Shown: positions 1 to 12,500 of the stretch, in pieces
How positions within the stretch are numbered: the first letter of the stretch is position 1
How the letters are laid out: every line of letters begins with the position of its first letter
Assembly (NCBI GenBank): GCA_013339895.1
Contig: JABACO010000006.1
Coordinates: 7,018,087 to 7,082,086, forward strand
Source: Ephydatia muelleri
Taxonomy: Eukaryota; Porifera; Demospongiae; Spongillida; Spongillidae
DNA length: 64,000 nucleotides
Direction: 5' to 3'
The notes under the pieces: model-generated
Told to the model about the DNA's origin: nothing
The model's input: only the letters and a program-made list of their open reading frames with translations
Database searches by the model: none
Program-made: the position numbers and the translations under genes

Positions 1-427
1 ATCAGAGCAATGTCTGTTGCTGACACATCCCTGATGTGGAGAGGGCATAGTATATGTGATCATCGCCCTCTGGCTTACTTTGTGATGCATGTGCACATCA
101 TAGACAAGGTTATGTAACAAACAGAGGGAAGGGATGGATGTAGGAGAGCAAGCCATGACATGTGTACTGTTTAACATACTGGAGAGGGAAGGGGGTGTAG
201 AATGGGGGCAGATGCTCCCCCTTCCCCTCCCCACCAGGTATCTGGCCCACCCAACTGGCTGGGCCCATCTTTGTTTATGCTAAGTGATGATTAATTAGAA
301 TACACTTCGTTCTGCCCCTCCCCCACCCGAATGCCCTTTTAGAAGGCTCTGTGCATAGATATCAATAGATATCATACAGTCCCCTTCATAACAGCTGCCT
401 ATTACCAGTCCACTTCTATCTTTACAG
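1..427 (+). other. Intron cassette upstream of ankyrin exon (copy A)
   Basis: The first bases match the sequence that follows every ankyrin exon in copy B (for example 38114 onward and 38996 onward). The window therefore opens inside an intron directly downstream of another ankyrin exon that lies just off the left edge. The rest is the same pre-exon intron module seen before the copy B exons: a G-rich block, a C-rich block, a short palindrome containing two GATATC sites, and a TCTTTACAG acceptor. No coding sequence is seen in it. Confidence 0.7.
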
Positions 428-526
428 AATGGATGGACTCCACTGATGTGGGCATCATCAGATGGGCATGACACATGTGTGCAACTGCTGGTGGATAGGG
501 GTGCACAGATCAACCATCAGGACAAG
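428..526 (+). CDS. Ankyrin repeat exon, copy A
   Basis: This 99-bp phase-0 exon encodes exactly one 33-residue ankyrin repeat, with the TPLMWAS and GHDTCVQLLVDRGA signatures. The acceptor is TTTACAG and the donor is GTGAATG. It corresponds to copy B exon 44252-44350, because each is followed at a similar distance (143 and 113 bp) by the same palindrome and G-run. Confidence 0.85.
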
Positions 527-3500
527 GTGAATGTAATTTGAGATCAGACCAATGTCTGTTGCTGACACATACCTTATGTAGAGAGGGCTTAGTGTATGTG
601 ATCATTGCCCTCATGGCCCTCTGGCTTACTTTGTGATGCATGTGCAAATCTTAGACAAGGTTATGTAACTAGCAGAGGGAAGGGCTGGATATAGGAGAGC
701 CGATCTGAGCAAGCCATATGGCTTGCTCGGATGGGAACTCCTATATGCAGCCCTCCCCTCTGCTAGTTTCTAATCAGTGGAGTGCCAATGGTCTCCCATT
801 CCTATCCTCTCCAGTACGTAGAACAGCATACATGTCATTCACATACTGTTGTACCTAGTGGAGAGGGGAGGAAGGGGGGGGGGGGGGGGGAAACCATCGC
901 CCTCAATTCACGTATTCGCTTGTTTATGCCTTCATGGTGTATATGGTTTACTGGTGGATAACATGAAATAGACAGAGTCTATTCATTCCATATTTAGCTC
1001 TCCACAAAGCAATCCTCACCCCACTAATCGATCAATATCACTTATTTTTTAGTTCATTGTCTGTGCCTGTCAGTCTCGTGTTTGGTAGTCTCTAGCCCAT
1101 CTCTACTTAATAGCTGATCAACTACTATCTTTACTGGTGCTTTGTGACCAGAACAACAGAACTTGTGTGCAGTTTGGTTTCACTTGCATGTCTAATGACA
1201 AGATGCACTTTGGTCAGATAAGTTGTTTCTCGGCAAACTTATAATAAAATAGGGTCTTGTAGATTGAGCAAAAAAAGAAAGATACTTGAATATAATTGCA
1301 CACCGTTTGCTACTAATGAGTTTGTTGCCTCTTGACAACGTTGTTGGGACGCTGACCTTGCATGTTTTGCCATCTAATTGGCACAAGATGCATATAAAGG
1401 ATGGTAGGGCAGGCTTGCAAATCGCTCAGTCTACAGCTAGGCTGCTGGCTGCATTGCTTACCCACCCGACACTCCACCTGTGCATTGCTGTACGTGTACA
1501 TGTATTGCTGTGTTCTTGCTTATACATCAATAGCAGGCGGCACCCGTAGGGCTTCTACCCTCACCTAGCCATTTTACCGTGACCAGCTTCTTGGTTTAGC
1601 AAACTGGCACGCCCCAATGGTAACTAGCATTTACCCTTGGTCCCAGTCAGGCTCAGTGGTTGGGAGGAGTCATGCAGCACACCCGACTGGCTGTTTGCCG
1701 CCTGTCCCCTTATGGGCAAACAATTAACTATGCCAAGCAGGATAGGGATTATGTTACAACAATATCCAGTTAAGCATGAGGAAGCTCATTTAGACAGCAT
1801 TAAATCTTCCTTCCTCCGCTGCTCTGCTGAAATTTTATTATCCACTACATGGATGTTTTCAATGGTGGCTACAATCTCTTCATCTTTGGCAGGCTCTCTG
1901 ATAATTTTAAGGGCCATGAACTGCTTTCGTACAGTGTTATGGGCACTCTAGTAGCTGTGGCTTTAAATTCTGTGTTACTGCATCACGAATTGCACCAAGT
2001 GTTGATTTATTGGCAATCAATTTCTCATATTCTTCTGGCATTTCCTTCCTAGCGAGTGCTACATTCTTAAGACCAAGATTAAGAGTTGACATTGTTCTCT
2101 CTGCAATGTTCAGCTTTGATATGGACAACTACATGTACATACAGCAATTAGCATATCCAGGGTACATTCTAAAAAATGCACACAGAAGGGATACTTAAAC
2201 AGAATAGTGTGTCAGCCTATGTCCGTTACAGACAAGCAAAACAACAAAAGAGTTAGTGAAATCAGTAGACAAATTTTACATTGTTCCGTAGCATGGCAAA
2301 GAGGTGATGATGGTTGCAGTACCTTATCTTAAAGTATGACGTATGGTTTTCCATAATAAAAACTGTCTTGTGTTGTCTCAGGAATGTCAACAACAAACGT
2401 AACAGAGGTACAATTCCAATGAAAATCATAGTCAAGAGCTTCCTGGGATGCTGTACCTAGGACCAGTGAACTGTTATGTCGTCTACTTGTAGTAGCAATA
2501 GGAAGGCTAAATTGGTTCTTCTACAGGAATAATTGCCTCGTCATCCACCGACAGTTTTAATCTATGGACGCGCAGCGGGAACCGAGCAGGAACAAGGGCT
2601 CCCTGTCGGGAACCACTTTTCAGGCCCTGCATGTAAACATGTACTAACTTTAAGATCACTAGAACAGTATGGATAAAAACTGCAAGGAGTCATATTTCTT
2701 CCGCAAAGATATCAGCCTCATTCATATTGAAAGTTGTTAGGTATATAAACATCCACAGATTGACCTACGGAATGCGAAGGCCTTTATTGAAAGCAAATAT
2801 ACATACGGTTCCCGCAAACCGTTCTTCTTTAGATTACTGCTGGGGAAATACTAAGTGTGATAATTTCATTCTTCTTCACCAGTTGTACAGGCAAAGGGTG
2901 CTTAACCTTACCTATCAATTTGAAGGTGACAAAAGTACGAGATGTGTAAATATAGTTTAAAAAATAGCATACAAATGGTTCCCGCCAATAACTCCACCCT
3001 GATATTTAATTGTTGCTTTATAGGTACATGCAAAAATAATATGAATATGCCTTTGCTAACCGCAGATGGGTCTGCTCCCGTGGAGCGGTTTACATAGTGC
3101 ACCACTGCATTACTGTTAGCATGAAAACCGACAATATATGGCTACATGCACATCGCAGCTAAATAACAAAGTGTTCAGTGAGTATAGCATAAAGTTAGAA
3201 TGCAGTTTCAGTTAAAATGGTTTGAACAATGAAATGAATGACATTTGGTGCCTCGAACGGAACCATGTTCACATACGATGCCCTGTTGGTCATCTGTACA
3301 TGTGACACAATAAAAGTGGGCATTGCATTTCTCTCCACGAGCGGCACATGACACACACTTCCTACGGGCTCCTTCTTTTTGACGCATTTTACCTTTGTAC
3401 AAGGACAGCTGTGACAAGCGTCGTAGAGGATGAGCTTCAAATGGAGTAACTGGGGCAGAAGGTGGATGTTCATCTCTTGACTGCTGTCTCTGAGGAACCA

Positions 3501-6500
3501 TATCACTTCCATCAATTGTATTAAAAAGTAAGGAAATTGTAACTTCTTTAACAAAATTCCGAATTATCATCTCACTATTTAGTTCATAAATGTAAGCAAT
3601 AAATGCGTCAGTGACAACCACTCCAAAAATGTTGCAGCAAGGCGGTGCCACCAAGTCTGTGTCCCCCATGCTGTTTCAATATTTAGTAAACTTTGTCGGA
3701 AGTGATTATGTACATCAATTTTTGACGCAGCACCGAAGTACTGTGAAACAAGTTGAGGGCAGTTGATCTCAGTGACTACTACATCACCATCATGGGAGTA
3801 TCATATATTTGGGTGAGGTTGGCCAGGAAGAGTGGTGCCACAAGTAGAAATAAACATTTTAACAGTTTTGTCCTTCCATCCCACCAGCGGCGACGGAACC
3901 GTGGCTGCCGGAGCCGCCATGGCGGCTCCACTTTTTGTACCGATTATTAGTTATTCATGATGTCATTAATTATTCATAGCAGTTAAATCGCTGGTGAGCA
4001 GGAGGTATATAAACACTATGAGTGATAATCATTTCAGCTTATAGTTGCTACTGTGTACCTGCTGCTCTCCACGTGATTTGTGTTTCTTAAGAAAATGGCT
4101 TCAAGTTCGACGATTTCAAGTTGTATTCCTGATAAACCACATCAACCTAGAGGGTTTCCATTTCCAAAACGGGAATATGGTAAGACCAATGTAGCTAAAA
4201 GAAGCTTTCAGCCCTCTTGGTTTGACAAGTGGCCTTGGCTTCACTATTGCGAAGAAAATGACAGTGTAGTGTGTCATACTTGCCTCTTAGCAAAATCGGA
4301 AAAGAAGCTTTTGTGGTCTTCTAATGCTGATACAGCGTTCATATCAAAAGGATTTAGCAATTGGAAGGACGCTACAAAGAAATTTCCGATACACGAGGCT
4401 ACGAAATGTCATAAGGAAGCATGTCTAAAGGTCATCATTTTGCCATCAACTACAACCAGATATTGCTTCCAGCCTCTCCTTGCAACACTAAGTAGAATGC
4501 AAAGAGAGGCGGCAGTGTTTTCTTAAAATCCTTTCAAATCTGAGATTTTTAGCAAGGCAAGGGTTGCCTCTAAGAGGGCATGATGACGAAACTGAATCAA
4601 ACTTTTTTCAATTGCTAAAACTTCGAGGTGAAGACGATCCGAGAATTGAGTCATGGTTAAAGAAGAAAACAGATAAGTATACATCATCAGACATTCAAAA
4701 TGAAATACTTAAACTTATGGCATTGAGGGTTCTACGTGAATTGATTGTGCCCATACAAGCAAGCGCCGTTTATTTGCATCATGGTCGATGAAACCATGGA
4801 TGCAGCCAACAAAGAACAAGTTGTTGTCTGTCTTTAGATGGGTAGATGACATATTTGAGGCCCACGAAATATTCGTTGGATTATATGAAGTAGAATCAAC
4901 CGAGCCAAGTGTAATTCTCTTTGTTATACATGATGTTGTCAAACAATTTAACATTCTATAGCTAAATCAAGAGGACAATGCTATGATGGTGCTTCTGGTT
5001 ATAAAAGCGGTGTAGCTACAAAAATTCGTGAAGAGCAATTTACACACATTGCTACGGTCATTCATTGAACTTGGCTTGTAATGATACTATCCGACAATGC
5101 CAGCTTATAAGAAATACCTTTGACACAGCACAAGAAATCACTAACTTGGTTAAGAAATCACCACGTCGGGATGCTTTGTTGAGTCGTTTGAAGCACGAAC
5201 TTGCACTGCCCTCGCCGGGAATACGGGCATTGTGCCCTACTAGGTGGACCACTAATGCAGAGTGCCTTGTAAGGATTTGTCTAATTATGAAGTGTTGTTT
5301 ACACTATGGGAGGAATCGCTGTAATACGTTATATTAAAGAAACAGACATGAAATCTAGAATAATAGGCGTAAAAGCATGTATGGTATCGTTTGATTTCCT
5401 GTTTGGTTTAATGTTAGGTCAATTGCTACTACGACATACATGTAGTGACAATCTAAGTCAGACACTCCAATCCCCGAGCATGTCTGCAGCAGAAGGCCAA
5501 TCTGTAGCAGCATTAACAGTAAAAACTCTTCAGTCATTAAGGTCGGATGAAAATTTTGCAGCCTTTTGGGGAAGAGTTTACCAGACTGCTAGTGAACTTG
5601 AAGTGGAATATCCCACACTACCACGCAAAAGAAGGCCATGTAGACGATATGATTCTGGTTCAAGTGAAGGAGATCATCCAGGAAATGTACAAGATATGTA
5701 CCGTTGTATTTTCTTTAAAGCACTAGACCTGTATTCAAACTCGACTGATTTGACCAGCCTGGATATCAGGTTTATTGTAAGCTACAAAATCTACTATTGA
5801 AAGCAGCAAATAAAGAAAATTTCGATGAAGAATTGCAGTTTGTGTCTGAATTTTACGGTGATGATCTGAACATTGATCAGTTGAGACTGCACTTAGATAT
5901 AATGTTCCAAAATCTGCCTAAATCCAATGGAAGGTATTCTCTACATTGTGTTGTGGTATATCTAAGGGACCTCACACCCATCCAAAGAGTGTTTGTTTCA
6001 CAGTTTGCACATTAGTATATCGCTGATTTTGGTCCTGCCCGCAACAAATGCTACATGTAAAAGCAAACGTTCTTTCAGCATGCTGGGAAGAATTAAAACC
6101 TTTTTACAAAGTACTATGACGCAAGTGCGGTTGTATAATGCAATGCTACTTCACATCTATAGCAATACGACCGAAAGCCTCGATATTGGTAACGACTTTA
6201 TTTTCGGTTCAGAGCATAGGCTTACCTTATTTGGAAAGTTTAGTTACAATGACTGATGTGCACTACAGTGCAAACTCACTTGTGGGATGATATTCATATT
6301 ATTAATTATTAATCTTCATAATGGCGGCTACACTTTTTAATTCCTTCCGTCGCCACTGCCCACAGCTAGGAGCTTGCAGTTTTCAATGATCTATGTGGCT
6401 GGATACCGAGAAACATCACTCAAATAATCCTTTGGAAATTCTTTAGAGGCAGTTTTTACAATACCACTATAAAAGAGGCCTTTCTTTTGGTATTCAATGG

Positions 6501-9500
6501 CAGTTGTAAAAGATGAAAATGCGGAATCTCCTACAACAATTCTTTGTGAGCCATGCCAGAATTCACTGTGTCTGAGTGTTTGGGCTGTTCCTGCAGGCAG
6601 GTACAGTACAACCACTTTTTTTCTGCTTCTGCATCTTTACCCTCACAAATCTCCATTTGTAGCATTATACCAACAATGCCATCTGCAAGACATCCTTCTG
6701 CACTTACACCTTTAGGTTTTCTAATTATTTTTGTCAAATGTGGAATGCCATCTTTGGTGTGATCTTGTTTTCTGCTTACCCAAGATGACATGAGCTCAGA
6801 ATATGAGATGGAATGATAATACTTTGTTTTCTCTTGTTGATGGCTATGAGAAATGGGCGTATAGATGACCAATGATCATTAGGATCGGTGTCACCAAAGG
6901 ACAAACAGTGCAGGATGTCTTCAAAACGCCGGACCCATACAAAAACGTGATCCAAATGAGTGAGGTGGATAAACTTGTTTGGAATCTGTGTCACTTTCCT
7001 CAATCCAATTGTTTTGCCTATTTGGTTCGGAACCTAATTGCTAGTATCAATCCCCAAAAACTAAATAATTCACTTTTCGTAAGAACTCTACGATGAAGGT
7101 TTGCTAAAGCAGAGCTGGTTTTAGTTATCCATTCATTAGCATCATCCATAGGGAACATGAGGCTAAATAGTGAAAGGGAGTTCGTTGTTCTAAATGGGGA
7201 GTCCCAGCAGCCCACATTAGTTCAAGGTTTGGATGTGAGCCTTGATCATAGTCCATGCTAATTTCACTTTGTTCAGCCCACCTTACACCATGCGGATTCA
7301 ACGACTCACTTATTGTACTTACATGGCCTTCTTCTGGGTCTCCCAATTCTGGATTATGGATCTCTTCTTCATCTGAACCACTACTCTCCGTTTCTTCTGT
7401 TGCACTCATGAGTACATGTACTTCTTCTCTCTCCAGACTGCGCGCTGAAAGTACTGCTTCACAGTCACATTCGTCCCATTTCACTTTGAACTTCCGTTGA
7501 TGCCCACAACCTATGCAGGAGCTTTTTGTGCGCCTAGGGTCCAAATACGTCTCCAGCTTTTCAGTTTCCCAGTACTGCTACTGCTTCAGCCTGAACATGA
7601 TCTCCCAACTTTAAACCAGGTGCCATTTTTCGTTGGAATGGTCACGTGAATATTTTTTAATATTAAATAACCTTCTTTGTACACCCATTCCTCGAGCGGA
7701 AACTGCGGTTCCCGCTCGGTTCCTGCTTAAATGTTCAACCTGGTGCTTTGAATTACAACATCACTTTTCTAAACATTACTTTTATCGGCGCTAATGTCGC
7801 ATTATATTGCAAACGTAAGTTGACACTTCTATCAGAAAATCGATTTGCGTGAACTTTGCGGAAACGAATGCTTGCGCATTCGTAGGTTAAGTGGCTACAT
7901 CTCTATCATGCAAGCAAACTGTCTGACATATTTGAGAATCATGCTGCAATACTTTGAATCTTGATGATCTTTCCTCTGCTGTCGAATTTGGGCTTTATGT
8001 TTTACATTGAATCGTCCAGTATGATGAAGGGCTGAGTGCTCGTATGGATTTCCAGGCAAAACTGTAGGCAAATCCATCCTTCAGAAGGAATAGCTTTAAC
8101 CTAATGGAAAATTTGAGAGACAGCCATCTGTAATAAAATCTTGAAGATGCCGAACGAAAAGAGCAATAGGTATGTGAAGCATTTCTCCATGTCTCCGATC
8201 ATCAACAGCAGAAGTTACTTCCTCGAAAAAGAGAGACAGTTCTGTCCAGAAATCATCAAAGAGTTTTGCCTTAATATTGCCATTAAACTTTTGGAGATCA
8301 AGCAAAATGTCTGGATCACCAATTGTCAGCACTGCATTAGCAACTCTCTCATCAACTCTTGTCTGTATTTGAGTTGGTGCACTGGATGAATCACCTGTGA
8401 GATCATGGAAAATACATTGAATAATACTTTTTGAAGATGCAGCTGCAGAATTATATTTATCAATGAAATGTCGTTTTATTTCTCCGTGTGCTGTACATCA
8501 CACACTGTTCAGACACTTGCAAAATTACTTGTTTCATCAGCTTCTTCTAATACATGTACTTTCCACACATACAAAAGGGTGCCCACTCTATTACCATATG
8601 GATACTTCATTACCTTCACCTTGTATGGAAAACCCAAGCTATCAATCCAGTGGCATCTTGTATAATGATCAAAAGGTGCAAAGTCATTTACACATACCGG
8701 AAAGTAGTGAGGCTTGGAACTTAGTACATCACAGATTTGGGCGTAATCAGTAGTTACTACTGCAGGACTTCGTTATGGATGTATTAACAGCCAACCTTCT
8801 GTGTTTCTAAACAGTCATTGGGAAGCTTGTTATTATTGCTCAGAGCCAGAGGATGATGATTCATAGATAGCAGCTGGTAGTAACACAAGTCGTTCAGCAT
8901 TCTGCATCAGTATTGCGAGTGCATTTTGCGGCTGCTGTTGTGCTTGTGAGATGGTGAATGTTGCAAGGTAAAAATTGGCGTAGTGAGAGCAGTAAGTCTC
9001 GAGCAATGTGATAGGAGCATCTAAAGGAACTGTCTGCACTGAATGCATGGACTGATTGTTTGATGAGACGGTGATCTCAGCGACCGTTTCGCTACCTAAA
9101 TTTCCTTCAAGCCTCTCTATCTAGCACCAAAGGTTTAACCCTGTCGCATTTGATGATGCTTCTTACTAACTACACCACCCTTATAAATTGTTACACTTGG
9201 CCTTGCAAATTTGATATTCATTTTTCATTAATATCTCCTTTCTCTTGTGCAAAAGAACTGATCCATGCTGTTAAAGAAGAAAAGAAAATTAGAGATGAAC
9301 ATATTTCTAGTTATGTTGTGGTGCAATAGTATGATATAGCACTATCACATAGCTACTTTAAAAGATTGTAATTCTAGAAACTTGTACGTACGTGACATTG
9401 GTGGGCACCTATGGCAGAAATGGACGTGCAGAAAGGCTGTGTGCTGCACACGTATGAAGAGGAAGGTGCGCAAGGGGTATGGTGATCTCCATATTCATGT

Positions 9501-12500
9501 TGGGGATGGAGTAGCTCTTATTTCTAAAGTTGAGACAGACGATGTGGATTGAAAAGGTTCTGGGAGCATGAATCGATGACAATGACCTGTGAGGATTGGG
9601 AAGGTCAAGCAATTCCATCAGTTTTATATTGCTTATGTCATAATTTACATGATATACAGTACAAGTAAAACGTCAGAATTATTTAGTGACATGGTACATG
9701 TATCTACATGATGTAACTGGAGCAAATCACATGAGATGTTCACGCTCATTACACTAACATTTACATGTATGATATAATGCGTGACATCTCAAAGAAATAT
9801 AAATTTATACCTTTAGATCACCTTCCTTGCTGGAAGAAGTGTTTGTGAAACAGGGTATGATGTATGAATTATGTCACTGTTCCTACCACCAGGATGGTAA
9901 TACTGCTCTTCATCTGGCTGCAAGGTATAATAAGGCCAGCTGTTTCAGAGCACTTCTCTCCCATCCTGGCATTAATATCAACATCAATAACAATGTAGGA
10001 CATACTGCCATGATGGATGCCAAGTACATATGTCTTGGTGTGTTCAATCAAGTGATGACGACTCGCAATGAGTTTCCCGTTGATTCCTATGGGAAGGTTG
10101 TGTTATGTGGAAGTTCGGGAGCTGGAAAGAGTACATTGACTCAGGTAGGCTGTTTGATGTATGGGCTGACAACCAGAAATCAGGGACTGCAGTAGTACTT
10201 CCTACTGTACATATACTGGTAGCAATATACTCTGTAGTAGTGGGTTCAGAAACATATACATGTATGAGCTGAACTAAACTGTGTCCTATACTGCCTGATT
10301 AAAAATTTGTTTGAATTTCTTCGATCTCTAGTTATTACTATACATGTATGATGTTATAATTGAACATTAATTTCTTTGCTTGTGGGGCACCCTGTAGTAA
10401 CTGTTTGTGGGATGTGAAGGTCAGACTTGTCCTTGCATCACAAACATTGACACTTTAGGTGCCAGACAGACAGTTAAGCCTCATGCAAGCTGTACATAGT
10501 CCAGTGGATGGGGTGATTCAAATTGTCCAACACTATGTGTATATGTATTACTGTTCAGTGCATCTTTCACAGTAATCTCAAGAAGTAAAAATATTATACA
10601 TTGTGCTGTATTACTTATTTATATAACATGATGTCATGCTAATCTGTTAGCCTGCAGTACACATGCACCACCTATACAGCTCACACTGGAGGCGTCCATA
10701 TGTGTACATGCATATGGATTGATGTGTTTCAATGCCAAGTAATGTTTCCATTTTTTGTTGAAGGCTATCGTCAACATTACAAAGCCAATAACAACCCGTT
10801 TTGTAAAGGTGAGAATGTTTTATAATGGTCACAGGTCTTCCCTGAGATGACTAAATGTGTCAGTTTGAATATTTGGATGGGTAGCAACATACATGTACAT
10901 GTAGTTCTCATTAAAATGTAGCTTGTGTCCCAAATCATTACCCTTTTCAGAATTTTTGTGTCATCTGGTATAATTTAAAAATGTGTCTATCCCATCAATA
11001 AACTCCTATTTTGGCTTTTGGCATTCTCATTGCATGTCTTTTAGCTCATGACAAACATTTTAGATTGGATTCAGATCTGGTGACTCTGCTGGTAACCTCC
11101 TCCAGTTTATCTTCCTTACCTGCAAACACAGTTATCTTCCTTCTCTGATAAATTGTTGTGCACTTGCAACAAGTGTTACCACCATTATCGTTATTTGGCT
11201 CTGGTATGTGTGTAGAATGGAGCCTCATGATCCCTTCAAAGGATAGATACTTTCCCATGGAGTTGTCTTTGAATAAGAAAAGAATGTGTATTAGCATGCA
11301 TTTGAGACATAGGCTATTCCTTCTGCATCATGTATGCCTGTGGGATTCAAGTTGTATGGAAATTTGCCCGGTCCAAATGATATCTGTAAAGTTATGGTTT
11401 CTGTTCACCGCGCACCAAGCGACAGTTTTATTCTTGTACTTGTGCTTCCCTAAAAATCCAGCTGAGTTGCACATCAGGCAACCCGCATGGCACACTGCTT
11501 CTCTGCTGCAATTTGCATGACCAATGGCCACACGTTCACAAAATGAATTAGGAAGTGCACCTGGTGCATGGCCCGCTTTCACACGGTTTTCGTAAGCATC
11601 TTAGAGTGTACATAGGATGTCCACAAATGAACAGGACAGGTTTTAATCGTTATAACTCTGCACCCATAATAGTTTATAAGCTTATTAAATAGTTATGCAT
11701 TGCAATGATCAGGCCAATAATATTAGTGCAAACAAAATGTTAAGTACTTTTAATATTTATATTAAAAAACTAAGATCAAGAACAGTAATTTTAATTAACA
11801 TAAACTAATAATCTGCAACGAACTGTATTATGATTATTATATTTCAGTAGTAAATTCCAAAACTATAATGTAAATAAATTATTTCATTGTTACATAAAAT
11901 CAAACTTGATAAACCACACAATCAAGAGGCTTTGTAGTGTAATAACTCACTATTAAAATTAAGCTATTTGATTATTAGTAATTGAGTTATGTTTGTAAGT
12001 GTGATCACCAGTTTAATTATAAGCCATTAAACATAAAATGGTATTGTAATTTAGTAACTCAGTATGTAAATAATTAAGCTGAAAATTAAAATATTTATTG
12101 ATAACAGCAGCTAGAAAGTTGTTAATAACCAAAGTGCGTGTAAGTTACAAATAACTGAAAAACTTTACTTTATAACTACTTTATAACCGTATGGGCTGGG
12201 GATTGTTGCTAATAACCGAAAGTTCCTTTTTAAGAGTTTGCTATTAAGCGAATTCTAGTATAAGAAATTGTGAATCAGTGTAAGAACAAATTTGATTTAA
12301 AGTACTTTCAATGTATCACAATATCATTATCACATTCTGAGATTCCACGAAACCATTAGCATCTGTAAAATTATTAAAATCATGTGGAGAGAATTGAATA
12401 CACATGCACTATATTCATTAGTTCACAGACATGTATGTGCATGTACCATGGACAAATATTGAGTCAGTCTATGGATTATTATTTATTACTTGTGTAGCGC

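Larger units (their letters stand above)
3195..7625 (-). pseudogene. PiggyBac-like transposase (DDE_Tnp_1_7), broken
   Basis: Read on the minus strand, the gene starts near 7625 (MAPGLKLGDH) and continues through an acidic N-terminus with a Cys motif at 7125-7544. Next come the catalytic-domain pieces at 6776-7003 and 6531-6872, and the GDSAFSS block with GIVKTASKEFPKDYLSD at 6391-6615. After the hAT insertion it resumes at about 3884 and ends at 3195-3669 with the usual C-terminal zinc-binding tail (CVSCAARGEKC, CVTC). GDSAFSS with the following GIVKTA is typical of PGBD-family transposases. Several stops and frame changes are present even outside the insertion, so it is inactive. The reading across 6359 and 3884 is continuous in meaning, which proves the nesting order. 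Confidence 0.75.
2561..7726 (-). mobile_element. PiggyBac-like transposon, interrupted by a hAT element
   Basis: The element encodes a minus-strand transposase of the DDE_Tnp_1_7 (piggyBac) type. Near its ends are inverted copies of a 19-bp motif, GCGGGAACCGAGCAGGAAC at about 2574 and its inverse just inside 7726, with two mismatches. TTAA occurs directly next to the right copy (7727-7730) and at 2557-2560 on the left, as expected for the piggyBac target, although the left motif starts 13-14 bp inside. GGTTCCCGC is also repeated at about 2798 and 2977, possibly as subterminal sites. Ends are tentative. A 2.5-kb hAT element at 3885-6358 splits the transposase gene. Confidence 0.6.
1300..9060 (-). 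pseudogene. Remnant of a DDE-like transposon gene, copy A, split by a piggyBac/hAT nest
   Basis: Several minus-strand coding pieces lie here in the order expected for one gene: 8833-9048, 8096-8332, 7895-8077 and a last few codons near 1300-1400. The pieces with FFEEVTSAVDDRRHGE and NPYEHSALHHTGRFNVK resemble, from memory, a transposase-like protein family that is abundant in sponges and cnidarians. The homologous copy B gene (45124-46759) keeps the Cys-rich C-terminus. Stops and frameshifts separate the pieces, and a 5.2-kb piggyBac-like element sits in the middle. Its function is dead here. Family identity is tentative. Confidence 0.5.

Noticed and set aside
9827-9892. Extension of the P-loop exon upstream to include ELCHCSYHQ
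   Set aside because: The frame is shared over only a few codons, then differs between copies. The acceptor at 9892 and 54062 places the ankyrin consensus in the same phase as the other ankyrin exons.
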